This document shows positions 1 to 7,447 of a stretch of 14,786 nucleotides of DNA, one piece after another. The stretch comes from an uncultured Bacteroidaceae bacterium. GTDB taxonomy: Bacteria > Bacteroidota > Bacteroidia > Bacteroidales > Bacteroidaceae. The notes under the pieces are model-generated. The model made no database searches, was not told where the DNA came from, and saw nothing but the letters and a program-made list of their open reading frames with translations. The stretch spans positions 1 to 14,786 of the forward strand of contig CAJGDX010000048.1 of NCBI GenBank assembly GCA_904502185.1, given 5' to 3'. Both the position numbers and the translations under genes were made by a program. Within the stretch, counting starts at the first letter, position 1; each line of letters begins with the position of its first letter.

Positions 1-1608
1 ATGCTTACCCACGGTTGGACAGCATACGATTGGAGCATGCTTGCCGGCACCGACAGCGCATTTTCCATCAAGCACCCGATAGAGAAAGGTATTCAGGTGA
101 AAGGCTACTTTATGAAAAAAGAGAAGGTAAAGAAGTGGGGCAAGTTAGGAACGTTTAAGATAGTACCTTTGAAGGATGTAAATGTCCGATTCGATATTTG
201 CTACGAGGATAGTGTAATTTCGAACTACGACTTTACCACTGGCGACGAGGGAAAATTCCTTCTGGAAATAGAGGACTTTTATGGCAAAAAATATGCCTCA
301 CTAACACCCATACTCACCGGCAAGCAGATACAAGATACACTCTTTAAATTCTCGCTCGACAAATATTTTTCGCCCAATTTCAGCCTGTTCGACTATTGGC
401 AGCGCAACGCCGGCAGCAGCATCGAAAAAGAGAGAACGGAAAGAGATAAGTCTATAGTTAAACTCGATGGAGAGAACAGGTTAGACATGGTAGATGTCAC
501 TGCTAAGAAGTATAAAGGTCGTGCCACGCGTCCGCCCAAAAGCGAGATTCGACTCGACTTTATGGACGAGTGGGAGTATGCGCAAGATGTGAGCTATATT
601 AATACGCCCAACGACAATTGGATGATAAACAAAGTGGGTGATACAAATGACATAACCGAAGATCTTGATCTATCAGATGACACAAAGGAAGAAACTAAAG
701 AATTCTTTAAATACGATTATGTCAGTGAAAGTAGTTATATAGATGAACGATACCCCATTGTATCTTCAAGTGTTTCTATGGACAAATGGCGTGCATACGG
801 TTGGGAAGGTCCACGTTACTATGGATACGAAAATGTACTCACAGCATACGAAGTGTTACAGAGTGCTTTTTGGCGTCACAACTACAATTGGGCATATTGG
901 GTAAAGATGATTGTGCCGCAAGGTAAGTACAGCAGCGAAAAAGTGCCGGTAGAGAACAAAGAGTACATCAAAGGTAAAGACCCAATAAAAATGATGAATT
1001 TCAAAGAGATTGTAATCCGTAGCGACGAGCAGACAAGAATACAATTCAAGAATGAACGTTGGGAACATCAACGCGAAATATTTTTAGATAAGCGAATATT
1101 TCGTTCATTTTACTTTGGTTTTTTGCTTCGTTCTTCTATAACTCCTCAGAATGATAAGGATAGTGATGGATACCCCGGGCATACTGTTTTTTGGAATCAA
1201 ATGGCAAGAAAAATCCCTGATAAAGAATGGTATTATAAGTATAAAGATTATGAAATTTCTCAAAAAATGTACCCCGAACATCCCAACTACGTAGCTTGCT
1301 TCATTCCCAACAAAGAGGAAGACAAGGTTACGCAAGGAATAATACCCGAACTTGCAGTAAAGACCACCCGCCGCTACACTCGCGTGCAGGGCTACAATGA
1401 AAGCAAGCGATTCTATTCACCCGACTACACAAACAACCGCCCTGACGAAAATACAAAGGACTACCGACGCACACTCTTTTGGGAGTCGAGCGCCACCGTG
1501 GGCGACGATGGTTGCATTACAGTAGAACTACACAACAGCGGCAAGGTGAACATTCTGAACATTGATGCGACAGGCACAAATGGAGATAATTATTACATAA
1601 CAAAGTAG
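1..1608 (+). CDS. MG2-family envelope protein, 3' part (5' end outside window)
   Basis: This is the C-terminal 535 residues of a large protein whose reading frame is open at the window edge. The ATG at base 1 is almost certainly internal, because residue 1 aligns with residue 458 of the complete paralogue just downstream (both read ML-T-GWT-YDWS). Shared blocks include SE-R-D--DEWEYAQDV (residues 181-197), RHNYNWAYWV (from 292), a FKE-VIRSD block and, near the end, a QGY-ESK-FYSPDY stretch followed by DYRRTL-W. These are features I associate with Bacteroidales MG2-domain proteins that are exported and anchored at the envelope; substrate and partner are unknown. No beta-barrel or catalytic motif is visible. 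Unlike its neighbour it stops after the last beta-rich segment and has no Sel1 tail. The stop is 3 nt before the next start, so the two are probably cotranscribed. The 94 residues between DEWEYAQDV and RHNYNWAYWV do not match the paralogue. Confidence 0.8.
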   Translation: MLTHGWTAYDWSMLAGTDSAFSIKHPIEKGIQVKGYFMKKEKVKKWGKLGTFKIVPLKDVNVRFDICYEDSVISNYDFTTGDEGKFLLEIEDFYGKKYASLTPILTGKQIQDTLFKFSLDKYFSPNFSLFDYWQRNAGSSIEKERTERDKSIVKLDGENRLDMVDVTAKKYKGRATRPPKSEIRLDFMDEWEYAQDVSYINTPNDNWMINKVGDTNDITEDLDLSDDTKEETKEFFKYDYVSESSYIDERYPIVSSSVSMDKWRAYGWEGPRYYGYENVLTAYEVLQSAFWRHNYNWAYWVKMIVPQGKYSSEKVPVENKEYIKGKDPIKMMNFKEIVIRSDEQTRIQFKNERWEHQREIFLDKRIFRSFYFGFLLRSSITPQNDKDSDGYPGHTVFWNQMARKIPDKEWYYKYKDYEISQKMYPEHPNYVACFIPNKEEDKVTQGIIPELAVKTTRRYTRVQGYNESKRFYSPDYTNNRPDENTKDYRRTLFWESSATVGDDGCITVELHNSGKVNILNIDATGTNGDNYYITK

Positions 1609-1611
1609 AGT

Positions 1612-4600
1612 ATGTTACGCAAGATTTTACATACGGCACTGATGTTGACAATAGTTCTTTTCGCACACGCCGACGAAAAGAGCCTCGACAAAATGGTGTT
1701 CAATTCGGCAGTGGTAAATAACCTTTTCCCGCAGGAGAGGGTCTATCTGCATTTTGACAACACTGCATACTACCTTGGAGAAACAATGTGGTTCAAGGCG
1801 TATGTCAGTCAGGGAGCAAAAGACACGCCTTCCACACTGAGCAAGGTACTGTATGTGGAATTGTGTGCGCCCGAGGGGTATGTGGTTGAGACAAAGAAAT
1901 ACAAGCTAGACGACAAGGGAACGTGCCACGGCGAGTTTGAACTAAAACCACTGTTGCTGTCAGGTTATTACGAAGTACGCGCCTACACGCGCTATATGCT
2001 CAACTGGAAAAAAGAGGCTGTGTTCAGCAGAGTCTTTCCCATCTTCGACAAGGTGAACGGCAACAACTGGGAGCATAAGAATATGCTCGACCGAAGACGC
2101 GGATTCATGTATCGTGGCAAGTGGGTGTCAAGCGACCTGCCCGAGGTTGACCTGAAATTCTACCCCGAAGGCGGTCATCTTGTCGGTGGCATTGAAACAA
2201 CCGTTGCCTACGAACTGCGTGGTGAGGATGGCATTGCCGGCGAAGATACCGTTTACATATATGCAGATAAAAAGCAGCTATTAAAGAGCGTACCCACCCA
2301 TGCGGGCAAAGGTACATTTATAATGACTGCGCAAAGAGGAATAAAATACAGCGCGGAGGTCAGACGTGACAAAAAAAGTCATAAGTTCGAACTTCCTGCC
2401 GTAGAAAAAGAGGGAGTTTCTGTTGCTGTCGGCGAGGATGAAGAGAATATTAGTCTGAAGGTCTGCAACAACCTGGAACACTCGACACGCATGGGTGTGG
2501 GCATACTGCACCGCGGAGAACTTTCACACTATAAAAACTACGATTCACAGGAGAGAAGCAAGGTTTTCACCATCAGCAAGGATTCGCTGCGCGAGGGTGT
2601 GAACCGCGCAATAGTATTCATAGACGACACTCTGCCACTTGCCGAACGTCAGTTCTTTGTGATGCACAAACAGATACAGCCGGGTGACCGCGAGACTGCC
2701 AAACTGAAGATAACTGCCAACGGAGAGGCACTGCACAAGCTGTCGCTGAAACCACACGAAAAATTCAGCGTAACCATTGAGCGCGAGGATGGCAAGCCCA
2801 TTGAGGAGGAGAGCGAACTTTCAATTTCAGTGAGTGACGCTGCCGGACGACAGACAACTTCGTACACACACAACATGTATAGCTATCTGTTGCTTGGCTC
2901 CGAGCTGAAAGGTTACATTCCCGACGCAGCACGCTATTTTGACATTGCCAACAAAAACCGCACAGAAGAGCTTGACCTGCTGATGCTTACAAACGGCTGG
3001 ACCTCGTACGACTGGAGCAAACTGGCAAAGAAGGATATCAAGCTCGACCAGCCTATGGAGAAGGGAATTACCATCAAAGGTACTTTCTACAAGAAGGAGA
3101 GAGGCAACAAGCTGGGCAGACTTGGCCTGTTTACCCTTATTCCGCAAAGAGGACTGGATATGAAGTTTGAAATATGCTACAAAGACAGTACTGTCAGCAA
3201 CTACGATTTTGAATCGGACGACAAAGGTTCTTTCCAGTTGCAGACAGAGGATTTTTACGGTAAGAGGATTGCTGCTATTACTCCCGAACTGTCGGCTGAT
3301 CAGATAGTCGATTCAATCTATTCCTACTCGCTCGACCGCTACTATTCGCCGGGGTTCCGACTATACGATTACTGGGAGCGTCATCTGGGAATGCCGTTGA
3401 CCGACAAGGAGAAGCTGGAGAAGGATGCAAGGTCCATCAAATTGCGTCCTTTTGAATATATGCTCTCATCCGTAGAGGTTACGGCCGCCAAAGAGAAGGA
3501 GCAGTACAGCCGCCCGCCACACAGCGAAATGCGCTTCGACTACCTTGACGAGTGGGAGTATGCGCAGGATGTAACCTATCTGCATGTGTCAAAAGATTAT
3601 GACACACACAACGATGACGCCATAGAGCAGCAACAGGAGCGTCTGAACCAGGTCAACAATGAAGAGGATTACATTAACATACTGAACAATGAAGTTGCAT
3701 TTTCGGGAATATCATCTGTACGTGGTCCAGCAGTGAAAAATTTCCAAACCCCATATGTGAAATATTTGGGTAACACCAGATATTGGCATCCGGCTGCAAT
3801 TGAAAGCGCAACAAACTTTGGTAAAGAACTGAGTCAGGGTACGGGAGGACTGTCAGACGACCCTAACTACATGCGCATACCTTCGCAGAATTTCCCCAAT
3901 GCCTACACTGCAGCAGATGTTGTTCGCAGCGCTATGAAACGACATAACTACAACTGGGCCTACTGGGTACAGTTGATGGTGGTCGACGGAGAATATAATT
4001 CTGAATCGGCGCCCCGGCCCGACAACGAATATATCAAAGGCAGGGATGCAATTAAAATGACCAACTTCAAGGAGTTTGTCATACGCAGCGACAAGGCCAC
4101 ACGCGAGCAGTTCCTGAACTATCAGTCTGTGTGGACACAAAAATCCACTTCTATGGATTACAAGATGCACTATATACGTTTCTACATGGGATTCTTCTCG
4201 CAACTGTATGTTACATGCGGAGAGGGCGTCGACGGATTCGAGGGACGTAATTTCCATCACAAGGTGAAGAGCGGAATGAACTTGGGACGTTCGTTCCCCA
4301 TTAATCCCAACTACGTAGCCTGCATGATACCCTACAAAGAGGGAGAAGAACGAAAGGGTATTGTCCCCGTACTGCACACGGGCAGCAACAAACGCTACAC
4401 ATCGGTGCAGGGTTACAGCGAAAGCAAACAGTTCTACTCGCCCGACTACAAGGGCAGACAACCCGACGAAAAGGACTATCGCCGCACGTTAATATGGGTA
4501 CCATCGGTGAAATCAACAGATGGCAAAGTCACCATTGAGCTGTGCAACAGCAGTGTGGCACAAAAGATTAACGTAAGTGCCGAGGGTTGCAGCAACGGAA

Positions 4601-5535
4601 CAATATATGGCAGTGACCCCAACATACTCACCCGCACACTATCCCACGAACAGCGCAAGGAGACAGACAAAGGCGGGGAGTATGCAACCAAACACAAAAA
4701 TCCTGCCCTGATGGCAGAGTGTCTGAAGATTGCAAGAGAGGGTATGAAACTGTACAAGGAGAAAGAGTACGACCGGGCATTCGAAAAGTTCCACGACGCT
4801 GCTACCCTGGGACACCCTACGGCTATGTTCTACGCCGGCGTGTGCTACCACAATGGCGAAGGCACAGAGCAGGATTCTGTAAAGGCTTTCCGCATGTTCC
4901 GTAGCGCTGCAAACATAGGTGAGATAACCTCAATGCACAACCTTGCAAACTGCTATGCCAAGGGATACGGCACTGCAAGAAACGATTCGTTGGCAGTAAA
5001 ATGGTACCGCACTGCTGCCGACAGTGGCTATATAAAGTCGATGACCGTGCTTGCCAAATGTTACGAAGAGGGTGTGCTGATCGAGAAAAACAGTGAAAAG
5101 TCGTATGAGTGGTACTGTCGCGCAGCCGAAAAGAACGAACCTTATGCACTATACAAACTTGGATGCCACCAGGAACGCATAGACTCGCTTACTGGATTAA
5201 AGAAACGCGCGACACGAAAATCTCCGGCAGTAAGATATTTCACAGATGCAGCTACGTTGAAAAATCCTCAGGCACAGATGAAAATAGCCGACTGCCACAA
5301 GAGCGGACGCTACTTCAAGAAAAGCAAGAAGAAACGCTTCGAATGGTTGCTGCACGCCGCCAACAACGGACTGCTGGAGGCACAGGAACTGGTTGCCGAA
5401 TGCTACGAAAAGGGACGCGGAACCACCAAGAACGATGTAAAGGCGAACCATTGGTACAAACGCGCCGCTGAACAGGGCAGCGAAATTGGTAAAAAGAAAG
5501 TGGAACTGTATAAAATTCTTAGGTTCTATCCGTAG
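1612..5535 (+). CDS. MG2-domain envelope protein fused to C-terminal Sel1 repeats
   Basis: This is a 1307-residue exported protein. Residues 1-20 form a signal peptide with probable cleavage after AHA. Residues about 39-145 look like the MG2 macroglobulin-type domain (QERVYLHFDN, then YYLGETMWFKAYV). An FYPEGG motif follows at 183-188, then several beta-sandwich-like segments. Residues 458 to about 995 are homologous to the truncated gene upstream, including the DEWEYAQDV block (ending at 654) and RHNYNWAYWV (from 777). After a polar linker, residues about 1034-1307 form about six Sel1-type helical repeats, each carrying versions of A---LG--Y--G-G---D--KA--WY--AA--G. Sel1 repeats usually bind protein partners. 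The upstream paralogue lacks this tail, so it looks like a fusion. The start follows the upstream stop by 3 nt and directly encodes the signal peptide. A scaffold or surface-assembly role is inference only; I see no enzyme motif and no TonB-dependent barrel. Confidence 0.85.
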   Translation: MLRKILHTALMLTIVLFAHADEKSLDKMVFNSAVVNNLFPQERVYLHFDNTAYYLGETMWFKAYVSQGAKDTPSTLSKVLYVELCAPEGYVVETKKYKLDDKGTCHGEFELKPLLLSGYYEVRAYTRYMLNWKKEAVFSRVFPIFDKVNGNNWEHKNMLDRRRGFMYRGKWVSSDLPEVDLKFYPEGGHLVGGIETTVAYELRGEDGIAGEDTVYIYADKKQLLKSVPTHAGKGTFIMTAQRGIKYSAEVRRDKKSHKFELPAVEKEGVSVAVGEDEENISLKVCNNLEHSTRMGVGILHRGELSHYKNYDSQERSKVFTISKDSLREGVNRAIVFIDDTLPLAERQFFVMHKQIQPGDRETAKLKITANGEALHKLSLKPHEKFSVTIEREDGKPIEEESELSISVSDAAGRQTTSYTHNMYSYLLLGSELKGYIPDAARYFDIANKNRTEELDLLMLTNGWTSYDWSKLAKKDIKLDQPMEKGITIKGTFYKKERGNKLGRLGLFTLIPQRGLDMKFEICYKDSTVSNYDFESDDKGSFQLQTEDFYGKRIAAITPELSADQIVDSIYSYSLDRYYSPGFRLYDYWERHLGMPLTDKEKLEKDARSIKLRPFEYMLSSVEVTAAKEKEQYSRPPHSEMRFDYLDEWEYAQDVTYLHVSKDYDTHNDDAIEQQQERLNQVNNEEDYINILNNEVAFSGISSVRGPAVKNFQTPYVKYLGNTRYWHPAAIESATNFGKELSQGTGGLSDDPNYMRIPSQNFPNAYTAADVVRSAMKRHNYNWAYWVQLMVVDGEYNSESAPRPDNEYIKGRDAIKMTNFKEFVIRSDKATREQFLNYQSVWTQKSTSMDYKMHYIRFYMGFFSQLYVTCGEGVDGFEGRNFHHKVKSGMNLGRSFPINPNYVACMIPYKEGEERKGIVPVLHTGSNKRYTSVQGYSESKQFYSPDYKGRQPDEKDYRRTLIWVPSVKSTDGKVTIELCNSSVAQKINVSAEGCSNGTIYGSDPNILTRTLSHEQRKETDKGGEYATKHKNPALMAECLKIAREGMKLYKEKEYDRAFEKFHDAATLGHPTAMFYAGVCYHNGEGTEQDSVKAFRMFRSAANIGEITSMHNLANCYAKGYGTARNDSLAVKWYRTAADSGYIKSMTVLAKCYEEGVLIEKNSEKSYEWYCRAAEKNEPYALYKLGCHQERIDSLTGLKKRATRKSPAVRYFTDAATLKNPQAQMKIADCHKSGRYFKKSKKKRFEWLLHAANNGLLEAQELVAECYEKGRGTTKNDVKANHWYKRAAEQGSEIGKKKVELYKILRFYP

Positions 5536-5602
5536 AGCACCGGGAGGAAAAGTCAATGTTAAGCACATTTTCGCACCTGCCGGAATACGCCCATACTAAA
5601 AT

Positions 5603-5637
5603 CCGATGCCATGGAACATGCTGTTCCATGGCATCGG
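5603..5637 (-). terminator. Hairpin terminator between converging genes
   Basis: A perfect 16-bp inverted repeat (arms 5603-5618 and 5622-5637, arm CCGATGCCATGGAACA) encloses a 3-nt loop. Read on the minus strand the stem is followed by ATTTTAG, which fits an intrinsic terminator for the rplY-pth-hslR operon ending about 40 nt earlier. On the plus strand it lies 67 nt after the Sel1-fusion gene, but the following bases (TATTATAAAGG) are not a T-run, so plus-strand termination would be weaker. It may serve both directions. Confidence 0.8.
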
Positions 5638-5676
5638 TATTATAAAGGAAGTGAGCAGCAATGAACTGCACCACTG

Positions 5677-6093
5677 CTATTCGTCAAAGTCGAACTCTTC
5701 GAAATCGAAATCTCCGGACTCCTCGATGAAGGTATCCATGTCGCGACGCTCCTTCTTTGTGGGGCGTCCGGTTCCGCGGGCACGACCCACAAAACCGCTG
5801 ATGCGGCTCATCTCCAGCAATTCGTACTGTTCTGCGGGAGTTACATTCTCCATAAGCTCGGGGACAAGTTTGGCTCCTACCCTGTTCTCGGCACATTGCA
5901 GCACCTTGAAAGAATAGGTTATCGGCGATTTCTTCACCTGAACAATATCCCCCACACGCACCGTGTATGCCGGCTTTACCGTACGGTCACCAACCATTAT
6001 GTGACCTTTTTTACATGCCTCGGCTGCTATGCTGCGAGTCTTGTAGATACGCACTGCCCAGAGCCATTTGTCTATTCGAGCGGAACTGTTCAT
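5677..6093 (-). CDS. hslR: S4-domain RNA-binding protein, Hsp15/HslR family
   Basis: This is a 138-residue protein with an N-terminal S4 RNA-binding fold (residues about 6-60: RIDKWLWAVRIYKTRS, then a conserved basic segment with KKGHIMVGDR). It is followed by GRPTKKERRDMD (109-120) and a very acidic tail (about 125-138). In E. coli Hsp15 binds stalled 50S subunits that carry nascent peptidyl-tRNA and helps recycle them; that function is taken from the family. Its ATG overlaps the stop of pth by 4 nt (ATGA), which indicates translational coupling. The partnership makes sense because Pth cleaves the peptidyl-tRNA released from stalled ribosomes. The length and S4 motif fit the family. The Asp/Glu/Phe-rich tail is longer and more acidic than in E. 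coli and may be a Bacteroidales feature. Confidence 0.9.
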   Translation of the reverse strand: MNSSARIDKWLWAVRIYKTRSIAAEACKKGHIMVGDRTVKPAYTVRVGDIVQVKKSPITYSFKVLQCAENRVGAKLVPELMENVTPAEQYELLEMSRISGFVGRARGTGRPTKKERRDMDTFIEESGDFDFEEFDFDE

Positions 6094-6671
6094 TTTGCAG
6101 GAGGGTTCTTTCTGTTACAGTCGTTCATGGTGCGTGCAAGACCTATGAAACAGAAGTTCTTTATGATGTCTACTGCCACAGGCACCTGCTCGTCGATAAC
6201 AGGTTGCTCGTCGGTGGCGTCGAACGTTCCAAGCACAAACTGCACCTGACGTCCCTTGCCAAAGTCGTTGCCTACGCCGAAACGCAAACGGGCATAAGAG
6301 GTTGTTCCGAGGGTTGCAGCAATATGCTTCAATCCATTGTGTCCGCCATCGCTGCCCTGCCCTTTCAAACGCAGGGTTCCCAATGGCAACGCAATGTCGT
6401 CGACTATCACAAGTACATTCTCCAAAGGAATCTTCTCGGCCTGCATCCAATAGCGAACCGCATTACCGCTGAGGTTCATATACGTCGATGGCTTCAACAG
6501 TATAAGTTTGTGACCACGCATAGAGACCTCGGCGACATATCCGTAACGTTTGTCGCTAAAAATAGTATTGGACGCTTTTGCAAAAGCGTCCAATACTGTA
6601 AAGCCTATATTGGGGCGGGTATTCTCGTACTCGCGTCCGATATTCCCCAAGCCGACAATCAGATATTTCAT
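6090..6671 (-). CDS. pth: Peptidyl-tRNA hydrolase, catalytic His20 read as Pro
   Basis: This is a 193-residue member of the bacterial Pth family, which cleaves the ester bond of peptidyl-tRNA dropped off ribosomes and is normally essential. The family signatures are present: IVGLGN with N10, KPSTYMNLSGN (N66, equivalent to E. coli N68), VDD--LP-G (D91, equivalent to D93) and GGHNGLKHI (N112, equivalent to N114). The striking exception is the ENTR-H-N motif, which reads NTRPN. The catalytic histidine at position 20 is proline, encoded by CCC at 6612-6614, one base away from the His codon CAC. The rest of the protein is intact with no frameshift, so this is a natural variant, a loss-of-function mutation or a sequence error. 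It follows rplY by 23 nt and overlaps hslR by 4 nt, in one operon. Codons 25-36 lie within a perfect 34-bp palindrome. Confidence 0.93.
   Translation of the reverse strand: MKYLIVGLGNIGREYENTRPNIGFTVLDAFAKASNTIFSDKRYGYVAEVSMRGHKLILLKPSTYMNLSGNAVRYWMQAEKIPLENVLVIVDDIALPLGTLRLKGQGSDGGHNGLKHIAATLGTTSYARLRFGVGNDFGKGRQVQFVLGTFDATDEQPVIDEQVPVAVDIIKNFCFIGLARTMNDCNRKNPPAK
6564..6597. repeat. Perfect 34-bp palindrome inside pth
   Basis: Bases 6564-6597 equal their own reverse complement at every position; the left half starts AGTATTGGACGCTTTT and the centre is GC. On the coding strand it covers the last base of codon 25 through codon 36 (VLDAFAKASNT). The mRNA could fold into a stem of about 15 bp with a small loop near the start of the gene. 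The next base pair outward (T/G) does not match, so the boundary is sharp. Confidence 0.9.
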
Positions 6672-6694
6672 TGCTTAAATGGTTTAGGCAAAGA

Positions 6695-7294
6695 TTACTT
6701 CTTAGCAGCAGCGGCAGCAGCGGCAGCAGAAGCACGTGTTGTCTTAACAGCGCAAACAAGAGCCTCTTTGGGAGTTACAAGCTGGAGACCTTCGAATGAA
6801 AGTTCGCCAACCTTGATTGACTTGCCAAGCTCCAAAGCTGTTACGTCGATAACGAGCTTCTCGGGGATGTTTGTATAGAGAGCCTTAACCTTGAGGCGAC
6901 GCTGCAACTGAACGAGCTTACCACCGGCACGTACACCGGCTGCAAGACCCTCGAGCTTAACGGGAACTGCCATCACGATGGGTTTCTCCTCTGTGATTTC
7001 GTAGAAGTCTACGTGGAGAACGTTGTCCTTTACAGGGTGGAACTGAATCTCTCTCATAACTGCCTTTGTAGCCTTACCGTCGATTGTAAGCTCTACAACG
7101 AAGATGTCGGGAGAGTAGATGAGCTTGCGAAGGCCCTCAACGGGTACACCGAATGCTGTAGCAACGGGGTTGCCATTCTCATCTTTCTTCTCGCCATAGA
7201 GGCAGCAGGGTACCATACCCTCTTTACGCAATGCGTTAGTAGCGCGTTTGCCTACTTCGGTTCTGCTTGAACCATTTACACTGATTGATTTCAT
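6695..7294 (-). CDS. rplY: 50S ribosomal protein L25/general stress protein Ctc
   Basis: This is a 199-residue two-domain L25 (TL5/Ctc type) that binds 5S rRNA in the large subunit. Residues about 1-97 are the 5S-rRNA-binding L25 domain (GKRATNALRKEGMVPCCLYG, then MREIQFHPVKDNVLHVDFYEI). Residues about 100-186 are the C-terminal beta domain (VPVKLEGLAAGVRAGGKL, GKSIKVGELSF). The protein ends in an unusual alanine run (residues 190-197) and KK, encoded by a GCN triplet tract near 6702-6732. It is first in the operon with pth and hslR. The pairing of ctc and pth is common in bacteria. The ATG start gives a canonical N-terminus, and the promoter lies about 80-110 nt upstream, leaving an AT-rich leader of about 75 nt. 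Confidence 0.95.
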   Translation of the reverse strand: MKSISVNGSSRTEVGKRATNALRKEGMVPCCLYGEKKDENGNPVATAFGVPVEGLRKLIYSPDIFVVELTIDGKATKAVMREIQFHPVKDNVLHVDFYEITEEKPIVMAVPVKLEGLAAGVRAGGKLVQLQRRLKVKALYTNIPEKLVIDVTALELGKSIKVGELSFEGLQLVTPKEALVCAVKTTRASAAAAAAAAKK

Positions 7295-7375
7295 AATTAG
7301 TTTGTGTTACTCTAAATTAAGTTTTAAATTAACTTGCTTAATTCGCCATCACACGATGTGCTAAAAAAGCGACTG

Positions 7376-7406
7376 CAAAGGTACTGCTTTTTGCTTAAAA
7401 GACAAA
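7376..7406 (-). promoter_or_regulatory. Bacteroidetes-type promoter for rplY-pth-hslR
   Basis: Read on the minus strand this holds a -33 box TTTG (7403-7406), a 19-nt spacer and a -7 box TACCTTTG (7376-7383). This matches the Bacteroidetes housekeeping consensus TTTG-N19/20-TAnnTTTG. Transcription would start near 7369, about 75 nt before the rplY ATG. The spacer does not resemble those of the porin and asnA promoters. Confidence 0.75.
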
Positions 7407-7420
7407 GCTTTTGCGCCATT

Positions 7421-7445
7421 CTTTTTACCGGCAGCCGACAAAAAG
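7421..7445 (-). terminator. Possible hairpin terminator after the LRR lipoprotein gene
   Basis: The minus strand reads CTTTTT-GTCGG-CTG-CCGGT-AAAAAG, an 11-bp stem with two G-U pairs and a 3-nt loop, starting 3 nt past the stop codon at 7448. No clear T-run follows, so it may be a weak terminator or an mRNA 3'-end stabiliser. Confidence 0.4.
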
Positions 7446-7447
7446 TC

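Noticed and set aside
3853..4461. Minus-strand open frame of 202 codons
   Set aside because: It is antisense to the MG2-Sel1 gene in a region aligned with its paralogue. No domain or signal is present.
5967..6878. Plus-strand open frame of 303 codons
   Set aside because: It is antisense across hslR, pth and rplY, all clear family members in the minus frames, and has no motif of its own.
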